Origin: Bradyrhizobium erythrophlei
Lineage (GTDB): Bacteria > Pseudomonadota > Alphaproteobacteria > Rhizobiales > Xanthobacteraceae
Reading direction: 5' to 3'
NCBI GenBank assembly: GCA_900129675.1
Contig: FSRD01000001.1
Span: 3,027,501 to 3,091,500, forward strand
Length of the DNA stretch: 64,000 nt
In this document: positions 45,374-54,511 of the stretch, piece after piece
How the letters are laid out: the number at the start of each line of letters is the position of its first letter
Numbering within the stretch: position 1 is the first letter of the stretch
Position numbers and translations under genes: made by a program
Notes under the pieces: model-generated
Told to the model about the DNA's origin: nothing
Database searches by the model: none
Seen by the model: only the letters and a program-made list of their open reading frames with translations

Positions 45374-46075
45374 ATGGACAATACGATGCCGATCCTGCTC
45401 GTTCCGGGCCTGGTGTCATCGCCGCGGATTTTCTCACCCGTGGTCCCGGCCTTGTGGCGGTTCGGCCCGGTCACCATCGCCAACCACATCCGCGACGACA
45501 ATATGGGGGCGATCGCCCGCCGGATCCTGGCCGAGGCGCCGCCGCGTTTTGCGCTGGCCGGGCATTCGATGGGCGGTTACATCGCCTTCGAGATCCTGCG
45601 CCAGGCGCCGGCGCGGGTCGCCAAACTGGCGCTGATCAACACCCAGGCCCGGCCGGACACGGCGGAAGCGACGGCCCGCCGCCACGGCATGATCGCCCGC
45701 GCCAGGAGCGGCGAATACCGTGCCGTGCTCGACGAGCTTTTCCCGGGCTTCGTGCATCCCTTGCGGCTGCAGGATGCCGCCTTGCGCCAGCTCGTCTACG
45801 ACATGGGCGACGATGTCGGGCCGGAGGCGTTCATCCGCCAGCAGATCGCGGTCATCGGCCGGCCGGACTCGCGGCCGTCGCTGGCGTGGATCAAATGTCC
45901 GACGCTGGTCTTGAGCGGTGACCAGGACAACACCATCCCGAACTCGCTCTCGATGGAGATGGCCAACGGCATCCCCGACGCGAAACTGAAAATCCTGCCG
46001 AATTGCGGGCACCTGCCGCAGGTGGAACAGCCGCAGGCGACGGCGGACGCGCTGGTCGAATGGATGCGGAGCTAA
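45374..46075 (+). CDS. Alpha/beta hydrolase
   Basis: 233 residues, cytoplasmic. LVPGLVSSPRIFSPVVPAL is the oxyanion strand, FALAGHSMGGYIAFEIL the nucleophile elbow with Ser, TLVLSGDQDNTIPNSLS holds the Asp and LPNCGHLPQVEQP the His. All three catalytic residues are present, in contrast to the relative at 13653. The start at 45374 (MDNTMPILLVPG) is favoured. Divergent from carA. Substrate unknown. Confidence 0.88.
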   Translation: MDNTMPILLVPGLVSSPRIFSPVVPALWRFGPVTIANHIRDDNMGAIARRILAEAPPRFALAGHSMGGYIAFEILRQAPARVAKLALINTQARPDTAEATARRHGMIARARSGEYRAVLDELFPGFVHPLRLQDAALRQLVYDMGDDVGPEAFIRQQIAVIGRPDSRPSLAWIKCPTLVLSGDQDNTIPNSLSMEMANGIPDAKLKILPNCGHLPQVEQPQATADALVEWMRS

Positions 46076-46158
46076 AGCGTTTCAAACGAAGTGGGTACCG
46101 GTTCGCATAGCAATCAAGTTTACGCAGATTGCGTAGACTTATCTGCGGTAGAAAACGC
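46074..46158. repeat. Dispersed repeat AAAGCGTTT...AAAACGC
   Basis: Starts AAAGCGTTTCAAACGAAGTG and contains GAAGTGGGTACCGGTTCGC, sharing the AAGTGGGTACCGGTT core of the 49-bp elements at 8894 and 11277; ends GAAAACGC. A common Bradyrhizobium intergenic repeat. Confidence 0.65.
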
Positions 46159-46230
46159 ATCAGAAGAAGAGTTGTTCTGGCGGCACGAACAGCCTAGATC
46201 AATGCGCTGAGATTTCACGAGGTGAGAGCG

Positions 46231-46686
46231 ATGCTGCGCGACGACATCAATAACGCGGTCAAGGACGCGATGCGGGCCAAGGATGAGCGCAAGCTCTCCA
46301 CGCTGCGGATGGTCAATTCGACCATCAAGAACGCCGACATCGCCGCGCGCGGCGAGGGCAAGCCGCCGCTCAGCGATGCCGACCTGCTCGGGGTGTTCCA
46401 GAAAATGATAAAACAGCGCCAGGAATCGGTCGAGCTCTACGACAAGGGCGGCCGCGCCGAACTCGCGACGCAGGAGCGCGAGGAGATCGCGATCATATCG
46501 GCGTATCTGCCGAAGCAGATGTCGGACGACGACGTGAAGGCGGCGATCGCGGCCGCGGTCACCGAGACCGGCGCTGCCGGCATGAAGGACATGGGCAAGG
46601 TGATCGCCGTGCTGAAGGCGAAGTACGCCGGGCAGATGGATTTCGGCAAGGCCAGCGGCATGGTGAAGGCAGCGCTGGCGGGCTGA
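46231..46686 (+). CDS. GatB/YqeY domain protein
   Basis: 151 residues. LRDDINNAVKDAMRAKDERK, LSTLRMVNSTIKNADIAARG and GGRAELATQEREEIAIISAYLPKQMSDDD are the family signature; the fold matches the tail domain of the GatB subunit of tRNA amidotransferase, so it may bind tRNA. ATG at 46231; GTG at 46222 is also in frame. In many relatives it precedes dnaG and rpoD; here an oxidoreductase follows, so that arrangement is not kept or lies elsewhere. Confidence 0.9.
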   Translation: MLRDDINNAVKDAMRAKDERKLSTLRMVNSTIKNADIAARGEGKPPLSDADLLGVFQKMIKQRQESVELYDKGGRAELATQEREEIAIISAYLPKQMSDDDVKAAIAAAVTETGAAGMKDMGKVIAVLKAKYAGQMDFGKASGMVKAALAG

Positions 46687-46830
46687 CGTTTCCGCCGGCC
46701 ACGCGACGCCGCAAGCCAACATTTCAGGCATGCGTTCGCTGCCCGTTGCCTGGGGCGAGCCCTGCTGGACCTGTTACCCAAAATAGGGAATTCTTCGCGT
46801 AGGTTTTGTACCCATTCGACAGGCAATTTC

Positions 46831-48048
46831 ATGTCCGCCTCTGTCATCGACGGCGTTGACGCGGCACGGCCGATGTTGTTTCAGCCGTTCACAGTCCGCC
46901 GCCTGACGCTGAAGAACCGTCTGGTGGTGCCGCCGATGGTGCACTATCGCGCCGGGCCCGGCGGCACCTGCGGCACCTTTCATAACGTGCATCTCGGCCG
47001 CTTTGCGCTCGGCGGCTTCGGGCTGGTCTTTGTCGAGGCCACGGCCGTCGAAGAGGTTGGCCTGATCAACGAGCATGACCTCGGCATCTGGAACGATACG
47101 CAGGCGCAGAGCTTCAAGCCGCTGATCGCCTTCATGAAGGGTGAGAACACCGCGATCGGTATTCAGCTCGCGCATGGCGGACGCAAATCGTCCTCGCAGC
47201 GCGCGATGGACGGCATGGGCCCGCTCACGCCGGAACAGATCAACGCGGGCGCCAGGCTGTGGCAACCGGTGGGCCCGACGAGCGAGCCGGTCGCGCCGGG
47301 ATGGCTGACCCCGCACCAGCTCTCCACCGAAGAGTGCAGGGCGATGGTCGGCACCTGGGCGAACGCCGCCCGCAACGCGGTCGCCGCGGGCTTCGATACG
47401 ATCGAGATCCACACCGCCCATGGCTATCTGCTGGCGTCGTTTCTCTCGCCGGTTTCCAATACGCGCAACGATGAATATGGCGGCGATCGCGCCGGACGCA
47501 TGCGCCTGCCGCTCGAGATCGTCGAGGCGGTGCGGCGCGAAATGCCGGACACCATGCCGCTATTCGTTCGCGTCTCCGCGGTCGATGGCGCGCCAAACGG
47601 CTGGAACCTGGATGACACGGTGGCCTTTGCCCGGGAGTTGAAGTCCAGGGGCGTCGACGTGATCGACTGCTCATCCGGCGGCATTTCAGGCTCGGCGACC
47701 GCAGCGCAAGTCCCGCGCGGGCTCGGCTTCCAGGTCCCCTATGCCGAACGTGTCCGCAACGAAGTCGGCATCGCGTCGATGGCGGTCGGCATCATTCTCG
47801 AAGCGCAGCAGGCGGAAGCGATCCTCGAGAACGGGCAGGCCGACCTGATCGCGGTCGGCCGGCAATCCCAGTTCAATCCCAACATCGCCCATCACTGGGC
47901 CCACGATCTCGGCATCAACCGGAAGTTCGAGGATTGGGCCCCCGAATATGGCTGGTGGCTCGAGAAGCGCGTTCGAACCATGGAAGGGTTCGCCACCCCG
48001 GTCGGGGTGGTCAAGCGAGCGCCGCGGGATGCCAATTCCGGGAAGTGA
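46831..48048 (+). CDS. NADH:flavin oxidoreductase (Old Yellow Enzyme family)
   Basis: 405 residues, FMN-dependent reductase of activated C=C bonds. LFQPFTVRRLTLKNRLVVPPMVHY opens the barrel, GIQLAHGGRKSSSQR and IEIHTAHGYLLASFLSPVSN (with TRNDEYGGD following) give the FMN and substrate-binding His residues, and LIAVGRQSQFNPNIAHHWA is the C-terminal phosphate site. It belongs to the YqjM/xenobiotic-reductase side of the family. Followed 71 bp on by a Rieske/FAD reductase in the same direction. Natural substrate unknown. Confidence 0.9.
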   Translation: MSASVIDGVDAARPMLFQPFTVRRLTLKNRLVVPPMVHYRAGPGGTCGTFHNVHLGRFALGGFGLVFVEATAVEEVGLINEHDLGIWNDTQAQSFKPLIAFMKGENTAIGIQLAHGGRKSSSQRAMDGMGPLTPEQINAGARLWQPVGPTSEPVAPGWLTPHQLSTEECRAMVGTWANAARNAVAAGFDTIEIHTAHGYLLASFLSPVSNTRNDEYGGDRAGRMRLPLEIVEAVRREMPDTMPLFVRVSAVDGAPNGWNLDDTVAFARELKSRGVDVIDCSSGGISGSATAAQVPRGLGFQVPYAERVRNEVGIASMAVGIILEAQQAEAILENGQADLIAVGRQSQFNPNIAHHWAHDLGINRKFEDWAPEYGWWLEKRVRTMEGFATPVGVVKRAPRDANSGK

Positions 48049-48118
48049 CGCCCGCCTCCTTTCGGAACCGATGCGGTGAACGGCGGTTTCATCTGACGTC
48101 AGACAACGGAGCAACGCG

Positions 48119-49642
48119 ATGGCCGATCAGCAAGCCGCACCCGCCGGTCCCGACCTGTCGCAGGGGATAACGCTGTCGGAGTTCTCCGGCGCGACGCTGC
48201 TCGGCCATGTCGGCGATGAAGAAGTGTTGCTGGTGCGTTCGGGGGCGGAGATTTTTGCCATCGACGCCCATTGCAGCCACTATCATGGCCCGCTCGCGGA
48301 AGGCGTGGTGGATGGCGAGAGCATTCGCTGTCCCTGGCATCACGCCTGTTTCGACTTGCGCACCGGCGAAGCCACCCGCGCGCCGGCGTTGAATGCGCTG
48401 GCGGTCTGGAACGTCGAGCGCGAAGGCGGCCGCATTTTCGTCCGACAAAAGCGTGCGCAGCCGAAGCGCCGCGTGATCGCCGCAGCCGATGCGCCCGGCA
48501 AAATCGTGATCGTCGGCGGCGGTGCGGCCGGCTTTGCCGCCGCCGAGATGCTGCTGCGCCAGGACTTTTCCGGCGGCATCGTGATGCTGAGCAGCGAGGC
48601 CGCGGCGCCGGTGGACCGGCCGAACCTGTCAAAGGATTATCTCGCCGGCAGCGCGCCGGAGGACTGGCTGCCGCTGCGGCCGGACGATTTTTATAGAGGG
48701 GCCGCCATCGACCTGCGGCTCGGCACAGAAGTCGCATCGATCGATGCCAAGGCGCGCAACGTGGTCCTCGCCGGCGGCGAAACCATCGCCTACGACCGCT
48801 TGCTGCTGGCGACCGGCGCCGAGCCGGTGCGCCTGCCGATCCCGGGCGCCGACCTGCCCCATGTCCATGTGTTGCGCTCGCTGGCCGATAGCCGGGCGAT
48901 CATCGCCTCATCCGATGGCGCGCGCCGCGCCATCGTGATCGGTGCGAGTTTCATCGGGCTCGAGGCCGCCGCGTCGTTGCGCGCGAGGGATATCGAGGTC
49001 CACGTCGTCGGGCTGGAGGCGCGGCCGATGGAGCGCGTGCTCGGGCCCGCGATGGGCGATTTCGTCCGCGCGCTGCATGAAGAGCACGGCGTCATCTTCC
49101 ACCTCGGCGATACCGTCACCGCGATCGACGGCAAGCGCGCGAGCTTGAAGAGCGGCGGCGTGATCGAGGCCGATGTCGTGGTGGTCGGGGTCGGCGTGCG
49201 GCCGCGGCTCGCGCTGGCGGAAAAGGCCGGGCTGGCGATCGACCGCGGCGTCGCCGTGAATGCCTATCTCGAAACCAGCGTCCCTGGCATCTATGCGGCG
49301 GGCGACATCGCGCGCTGGCCCGATCCGCATTCCGGCGAGAGCATCCGCGTCGAACATTGGGTGGTGGCCGAACGCCAGGGCCAGACCGCTGCGCGCAACA
49401 TGCTCGGCGCGCGCGAAGCCTTCGACGCCGTGCCGTTCTTCTGGAGCCAGCATTACGACGTGCCGATCAATTATGTCGGTCACGCCGAGAAGTGGGACGA
49501 GATCGCCGTCGACGGCGATATCGCGGGGAAAGATTGCCTGCTGCGCTACAGCAGCGGGGGCCGCGTGCTCGCCGTTGCGTCGATCTATCGCGACACCGCC
49601 AGCCTCGAGGCGGAATTGGCGATGGAGAAGGCAACGCGCTGA
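48119..49642 (+). CDS. FAD-dependent reductase with N-terminal Rieske domain
   Basis: 507 residues. Rieske [2Fe-2S] domain at about 15-115: DAHCSHYHGPLAEG (C-x-H) and IRCPWHHACFD (C-x-x-H). Then a two-dinucleotide-binding FAD/NAD(P)H domain: IVIVGGGAAGFAAAEMLL, LLLATGAEP, AIVIGASFIGLEAAASL and GIYAAGDIA. C-terminal region FWSQHYDVPINYVGHAEKW. The architecture is that of AIFM3-like/ferredoxin-reductase proteins, which pass electrons to monooxygenases or detoxify. Its partner is not identifiable; the OYE-family gene upstream may be co-transcribed. Confidence 0.9.
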   Translation: MADQQAAPAGPDLSQGITLSEFSGATLLGHVGDEEVLLVRSGAEIFAIDAHCSHYHGPLAEGVVDGESIRCPWHHACFDLRTGEATRAPALNALAVWNVEREGGRIFVRQKRAQPKRRVIAAADAPGKIVIVGGGAAGFAAAEMLLRQDFSGGIVMLSSEAAAPVDRPNLSKDYLAGSAPEDWLPLRPDDFYRGAAIDLRLGTEVASIDAKARNVVLAGGETIAYDRLLLATGAEPVRLPIPGADLPHVHVLRSLADSRAIIASSDGARRAIVIGASFIGLEAAASLRARDIEVHVVGLEARPMERVLGPAMGDFVRALHEEHGVIFHLGDTVTAIDGKRASLKSGGVIEADVVVVGVGVRPRLALAEKAGLAIDRGVAVNAYLETSVPGIYAAGDIARWPDPHSGESIRVEHWVVAERQGQTAARNMLGAREAFDAVPFFWSQHYDVPINYVGHAEKWDEIAVDGDIAGKDCLLRYSSGGRVLAVASIYRDTASLEAELAMEKATR

Positions 49643-49795
49643 ATTCCAGCCGTGAGCAGGCGCAGCCAGAATTTCAGTTCAACCACAGGGGGTATTTTTG
49701 CCGGTGCGACATTAAGTTTCAATATTTGACTGGAACAACCCTGGGGAAAGTAATACGATCGGCGCATCCCAGCGATGTGGCGGAGGGTGCGCTCC

Positions 49796-50353
49796 ATGCC
49801 AAATGATTCCTTTCCCGGAACGGGAAACAAATACCTGGTCGATTTTGTCGAATTCAAAGTGGTTCTCTCCTTTACGTCGGCGACGTCGCTGACCTACGTC
49901 GTTCAAAATCCCGACGGATCGCCCGGGCAGACCGAAACCGTCGTCATCAAGACCGAAAATATCGGGCCCAATTTGTTTCTCGTCACCTGGCAGGAGGGCG
50001 ACACGACCACGGTCGTACATGTCGAGGATTACGGAAACAAGAAAATGATCACCAACATCACCAATCCGGGTAACCGCTTCGAGCAGCATCACGGCACCTT
50101 CGTGCAGTTGCCGGCGGACGGCGAGGGACCCCCGACCTATGTCGACGACATCAGGCCGCTGTTCCGCAGCATGGATATCACCTGCATGGATTTGAAAGGG
50201 GTGAAGCTGGAGGACCAGGCCTGGTTGAGCACGCCGGCCAATGCCCAGCGGGTCTTCACGGCCCTTTCAAGCGGCTTCATGCCGCCGGATGGGAGGTGGC
50301 CGCCGGAGAAGGTTGCGCTCTTCAAGAGCTGGATGGACGGCGGTTTTCATTGA
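49796..50353 (+). CDS. MoaF-like domain protein
   Basis: 185 residues. The N-terminal half (FKVVLSFTSATSLTYVVQNP, NLFLVTWQEGDTTTVVHVED) is a calycin-like beta barrel matching the MoaF family. The C-terminal half (VDDIRPLFRSMDITCM...MPPDGRWPPEKVALFKSWMD) resembles c-type cytochrome or heme-adjacent modules but lacks CxxCH; one Cys stays in ITCMDLKG. The ATG at 49796 follows GGAGGG. 28 bp upstream of the cytochrome gene, so probably co-transcribed. No signal peptide. Function unknown. Confidence 0.7.
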   Translation: MPNDSFPGTGNKYLVDFVEFKVVLSFTSATSLTYVVQNPDGSPGQTETVVIKTENIGPNLFLVTWQEGDTTTVVHVEDYGNKKMITNITNPGNRFEQHHGTFVQLPADGEGPPTYVDDIRPLFRSMDITCMDLKGVKLEDQAWLSTPANAQRVFTALSSGFMPPDGRWPPEKVALFKSWMDGGFH

Positions 50354-50381
50354 CCTCAACGATTGAGCCGGAGGCAGTCAC

Positions 50382-51551
50382 ATGCGCGGCGCTTTTTCAA
50401 TTGGTCTGCTGTTGTCGTTGTCGGGATTGGTTCAGCCGGGTTACGCCCAGGGCGCATTTCTGCCGTGGGGACAGCATTCCGACATGGTGGCCTGGGAAGG
50501 GTTCACCCAGATAACGGCGCCGGCGGGCAATCCGAAAGGCAAGAAAGTCAAATTCGAAACCTGGGCGTCGGACGAGGATATCTATGTCAAGTCTCCGGCG
50601 CAGTGGCCGTCGGTCGATGCCCCCAAGGTGCTGCAGCCCAGCGCGCTGGCACGCGCCAGCATGAGAAGCGATGCCGTCTTTCGTCCGTTCGCCTTCACCA
50701 AGCCGCAGGGATTGCCGCCGGGCACCGCCGCCGCGGGTTCGACATTTCCGCCGGGTGGCTGCATCGGCGAAGAGGTTCGGCGAAATTGGGCGTCATTTCA
50801 GTACATCGTATCCAACGGACTGGATTCTCGCGCCGGACTCGGCAAGGCGTTTGCCAGCGGGCTCAAGGTCGATTTGCCGGCCGACGCCATCGAGTTCAAT
50901 TGGGCCAGTGTTGCCGATGTCGCCAAATGGCTGGGCGTCGATGCCGGCGTGATCCGGGGACACTATTATACCTCGTCCACGACTATCGCTGGCGTGTCGA
51001 CCGAAATTGCGCTGCTGTCGTTCCACATCAGTTCGAAGCAGGTCAAGAATTGGGTCTGGTCGGATTTCGAAGGCGCGATGAATCCGGGACGCTGCGACTT
51101 CATCGGATGCCGCGATTCGTTCGGCGCGGCCAATGCCAGCGTGACGCCGAATCCGGATCCCAATCGTCCCTACGGGGATTGCCCCAAGACCCCGGCGCTG
51201 AAGGCGATGCTGGAGAGCGCCGGGACCGATGCGGTCTGGCAGAACTACTGCCTGAAGGGGACACAGGTGACGTTCCTGGACGAAAACGGCAAGCCGACCC
51301 TGCTGGGTAGTTCCGTCATCGAGCCGTTGAATGCCAATGTGCCGATCCTGAAGTCGTCCTGCATCACCTGCCACGGCTACGCCTCGTTCGGCGAGAACGG
51401 CAAGATCAACTTCTTCGCGCTGCTCGATAGCGCCAATAGCCCGACGGGGAATATCGATCCGTCGCACATGATCGATCCCGCCAACAAGAAGAATTTCACC
51501 TCAAACGATTTCATGTGGGGCATCAGTCTCTTCAATCTGAAGGCGCAATAG
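50382..51551 (+). CDS. Secreted protein with one heme c site
   Basis: 389 residues. Signal peptide AFSIGLLLSLSGLVQPGYAQ. Near the C-terminus SSCITCHGYASF gives one CxxCH heme-binding motif, with a possible distal Met in PSHMID. Other Cys: GGCIGEEV, GRCDFIGCRDSF and GDCPKTP, in a fold of about 300 residues that I do not recognise by name; similar proteins occur beside heme or redox enzymes. Paired with the MoaF-like gene upstream, suggesting a periplasmic electron-transfer or oxidation system. Confidence 0.75.
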   Translation: MRGAFSIGLLLSLSGLVQPGYAQGAFLPWGQHSDMVAWEGFTQITAPAGNPKGKKVKFETWASDEDIYVKSPAQWPSVDAPKVLQPSALARASMRSDAVFRPFAFTKPQGLPPGTAAAGSTFPPGGCIGEEVRRNWASFQYIVSNGLDSRAGLGKAFASGLKVDLPADAIEFNWASVADVAKWLGVDAGVIRGHYYTSSTTIAGVSTEIALLSFHISSKQVKNWVWSDFEGAMNPGRCDFIGCRDSFGAANASVTPNPDPNRPYGDCPKTPALKAMLESAGTDAVWQNYCLKGTQVTFLDENGKPTLLGSSVIEPLNANVPILKSSCITCHGYASFGENGKINFFALLDSANSPTGNIDPSHMIDPANKKNFTSNDFMWGISLFNLKAQ

Positions 51552-51710
51552 GCCTGAGAAATCGTCCCGCGCCCGGCCGCCGGCCACCGAACTTGTATTT
51601 CGGGGCCGCGGGCCGGCAAGCCGGAGCCTTGTCACTTGCCCAAACTTGTCGCTAGGCTCGACCCGCGACCCCTTCCGGCTGTTCGGTGGAGGTCCGGGAA
51701 GAGCCGGCGC

Positions 51711-53321
51711 ATGCTTACCGAAGCCTCCAGTTACGACGAACTCTACCGCAACTTCCGCTGGGACATCCCGGCGCGGTTCAACATGGCGACCGCGTGCTGC
51801 GATCGTTATGCGGACGGTACCAACCGCCTCGCACTGATCTATGTCGATGACGACGGCGTGGCGACGCGCACCTCGTTCGACGAGGTCGCCGAGATGTCGC
51901 GCCGTTTTGCCAACGTGCTGAAGGCCGACGGCCTCGTGCGCGGCGACCGTGTCGCGGTGTTTCTGTCGCAATCTCTGGAATTACCGATCGCGCATCTGGC
52001 GGCATTTCGTTCCGGCATGATCTCGATCCCGCTGTTCGCCCTGTTCGGCGAGGACGCGCTGGAGTTCCGGCTCGCGAATTCCGGCGCCAGGGCGATCATC
52101 ACCGACGAGAGCGGCTGGGAGAAGCTTACGAAAATCCGCGACCGGCTGCCCTACCTGCAAGACATCTACATTACGAGCGGCGCCGTTCACGCCGGCGCCA
52201 AGCCGTTCTGGACCTCGATCGAAACCGAGTCCGACGAATTTGCGACCGTCGAAACTTCAGCCGACGATCCCGCCCTGATCATTTACACCTCTGGCACCAC
52301 GGGCAATCCCAAGGGCGCGCTGCACGCGCATCGGGTCGTGCTCGGCCATCTGCCGAATGTCGAGATGTGCCACAATTTCCTGCCCAGGCCCGGTGATTTG
52401 ATGTGGACGCCGGCCGACTGGGCCTGGATCGGCGGCCTGATCAACGCCCTGTTTGCGTTCTGGTATCACGGCATCCCGCTGGTCGGGCATCGCGCGCGCA
52501 AATTCGAGCCGCAGGCGGCGATGGGGATGATGGCCGACCTTGGCATCCGCAACGTCTTCCTGCCGCCGACCGCGTTAAAGCTGATGCGGATCGCAGACGT
52601 CAAACATCCCGGCGTAAAACTGCGCAGCATTTTCACCGGCGGTGAATCGCTCGGCGGCGAATTGCTGGGGTGGGTGCGCGAAACCTTCGGCATCGACGCG
52701 CATGAGGTGTTCGGGCAGACCGAGTGCAACCTCGTGATCGGCAGCAATTCGAACCTGTTTCCGATCCGGCCGGGCTCGATGGGCAAGGCGACGCCCGGAT
52801 TCGACGTCCGCATCGTCAACGACCAGGGCGAGGAATTACCGCGCGGAAGCCGCGGCATCATCAGCGTGCGCCAGCCTTGCCCGTGCACCATGATCGAATA
52901 CTGGCGCAATCCGGAAGGCACCGCCAAGAAATACGCCGGCGAATTTCTGCTCACCGGCGATCTCGGCGTGCAGGATGCCGACGGTTACTTCTGGTATGTC
53001 AGCCGCGAGGACGACGTCATCACCACCGCCGGCTATCGCGTCGGTCCCTCGGAGATCGAGCACACGCTGATGAAACACCCGGCAGTAGCGATGTCGGCGG
53101 TGGTCGGCATTCCCGATCCTGTTCGAACCGAATCGATCAAGGCCTGGATCGTGCTGCGCCCGGGCTTTGCGCCAAGCGACACGCTGGCGCGCGAGATCCA
53201 GGAATTCGTCAAGGTGCAACTCGCTGCCCATGAATATCCGCGCTTCGTGCAGTTCGTGGAAAGCCTGCCGATGACCGCGACGGGCAAGGTGCTGCGGCGC
53301 GAGTTGCGGGCGTTGGGATAG
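51711..53321 (+). CDS. Acyl-CoA synthetase (AMP-forming)
   Basis: 536 residues of the ANL superfamily; activates an acid with ATP and CoA. Motifs: IIYTSGTTGNPKGALHAH (P-loop), FGQTECNLVIG (adenine site), EFLLTGDLGVQD (ribose Asp) and MTATGKVLRRELR (catalytic Lys). Closest in style to the medium-chain and benzoate/acetate-type synthetases (opens YDELYRNFRWDIPARFNMATACCDR). Start at 51711 (MLTEASSYDE) after GTCCGGGAAGAG. Substrate not assignable. Confidence 0.88.
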   Translation: MLTEASSYDELYRNFRWDIPARFNMATACCDRYADGTNRLALIYVDDDGVATRTSFDEVAEMSRRFANVLKADGLVRGDRVAVFLSQSLELPIAHLAAFRSGMISIPLFALFGEDALEFRLANSGARAIITDESGWEKLTKIRDRLPYLQDIYITSGAVHAGAKPFWTSIETESDEFATVETSADDPALIIYTSGTTGNPKGALHAHRVVLGHLPNVEMCHNFLPRPGDLMWTPADWAWIGGLINALFAFWYHGIPLVGHRARKFEPQAAMGMMADLGIRNVFLPPTALKLMRIADVKHPGVKLRSIFTGGESLGGELLGWVRETFGIDAHEVFGQTECNLVIGSNSNLFPIRPGSMGKATPGFDVRIVNDQGEELPRGSRGIISVRQPCPCTMIEYWRNPEGTAKKYAGEFLLTGDLGVQDADGYFWYVSREDDVITTAGYRVGPSEIEHTLMKHPAVAMSAVVGIPDPVRTESIKAWIVLRPGFAPSDTLAREIQEFVKVQLAAHEYPRFVQFVESLPMTATGKVLRRELRALG

Positions 53322-53327
53322 CGCTTA

Positions 53328-53495
53328 CCTCGCCCCGCTTGCGGGGAGAGGTCGGATTTTACGTGCAGCGAAAAATCCGGGTGAGGGGGTTCTCCGCGAG
53401 TCCGAATCCGTGGAGAGTCCCCTCGTCCCAACCCTCCAAGAGCGAGCCTGGCTCGTCTCGACCCCGCAAGAGCGGGGCGAGGGAGCGCACCCCGG
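53328..53495. repeat. Intergenic repeat, CTTGCGGGGAGAGGTCGGATT type
   Basis: Its 53337-53386 part is nearly identical to 29969-30019; right arm ACCCCGCAAGAGCGGGGCGA. It falls between the synthetase gene and the FixK-type box. Confidence 0.75.
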
Positions 53496-53527
53496 CGTGT
53501 CGCGCGAGTGGAGGCACCGAAACATTA

Positions 53528-53541
53528 TTGACGCAGATCAA
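53528..53541 (+). promoter_or_regulatory. FixK/FNR-type box
   Basis: TTGAC-GCAG-ATCAA matches the consensus TTGAT-N4-ATCAA with one change that is common in Bradyrhizobium FixK2 targets. Its centre is about 63 bp upstream of the ATG at 53597, leaving room for a site near -40 of a transcript start near 53575. Suggests low-oxygen induction of the DUF2189 gene. Confidence 0.6.
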
Positions 53542-53596
53542 TACGCTGTCATTGATGCCCTGCATCATCAAGAAAACAGATCTGGAGGGTGCGCCG

Positions 53597-54388
53597 ATGA
53601 CTTCGATGACGTCCTTGTCCGGCAAGATCGATCCGGTGGTGCGCCGCATCACATCCGCTGACATCGCCGAAGCGCTGGGGCAGGGCTTGCGCGATTTTCA
53701 GGCCGTGCCGCTTTATGGGCTGGCCTTCGGCGCGCTCTATGCCGGAGGCGGCATTGTGATCCTGCTCAGCCTGACCGCATTCGACATGATTTATCTGGCC
53801 TATCCGCTCGCAGCCGGATTTGCGCTGCTCGGTCCGTTTGTCGCGATCGGCCTTTACGAAGTAAGCCGCCGGCGCGAGGCCGCGCAGCCAATCTCCATGC
53901 GCGACATCTGGTCCACGGTCAGGTCGCGCGGCGAGATCGGCTGGATGGCCTTGGTCACTGTGTTTTTCTTCGTGATCTGGATGTCTCAGGTGGGGTTCCT
54001 GATAGCATTGTCGATCGGGCTCAACGCCTCATTTTCCAATCTACGGGAATTTATTGCCATGGCGCTCACGACCAACGAGGGCCTGCTGTTGCTCGCCATC
54101 GGCAACGCCGTCGGCGCGGCGCTGTCGCTGATCCTGTTTTCGCTAACGGTCGTGTCATTCCCGCTGCTGCTCGACCGCGACGTCGATTTCGTCACCGCGA
54201 TGGTCACCAGCGTGCGTGCGGTGGTGACGAGTCCGGTGCCGATGATCGGATGGGCCGCCGTCATTGGCGTCTTGCTGATCGTCTCGGCGCTGCCGTACTT
54301 CCTCGGACTTCTGGTGACGCTGCCGGTGCTCGGCCACGCGACCTGGCACCTGTATCGGCGCGTCGTCGCGCCGGTGGCGCTTTCCTAA
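53597..54388 (+). CDS. DUF2189 family integral membrane protein
   Basis: 263 residues, six predicted helices: FGALYAGGGIVILLSLTAFDM, YPLAAGFALLGPFVAIGLYEV, IGWMALVTVFFFVIWMSQ, LLLLAIGNAVGAALSLILF, MIGWAAVIGVLLIVSALPYF and GLLVTLPVLGHATWHLY. ISADIAEALGQGLRDFQAVP-like N-terminal region and DLYEVSRRRE-like loop are typical of DUF2189. Start at 53597 (MTSMTSLSG) after GGAGGG. The box upstream suggests expression under low oxygen; some rhizobial relatives are, as I recall, in FixK regulons. Function unknown. Confidence 0.82.
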   Translation: MTSMTSLSGKIDPVVRRITSADIAEALGQGLRDFQAVPLYGLAFGALYAGGGIVILLSLTAFDMIYLAYPLAAGFALLGPFVAIGLYEVSRRREAAQPISMRDIWSTVRSRGEIGWMALVTVFFFVIWMSQVGFLIALSIGLNASFSNLREFIAMALTTNEGLLLLAIGNAVGAALSLILFSLTVVSFPLLLDRDVDFVTAMVTSVRAVVTSPVPMIGWAAVIGVLLIVSALPYFLGLLVTLPVLGHATWHLYRRVVAPVALS

Positions 54389-54511
54389 CCGTCATTTTTC
54401 CTAACCGTCATTCCGGGATGCCGGCGAAGCCCGCAGACCCGGAATCTCGAGATTGTAGAAGAAGAGATTCGGTTCGCGCTGGCGCGCGCCAGGGAATGAC
54501 GAGCTTATACC

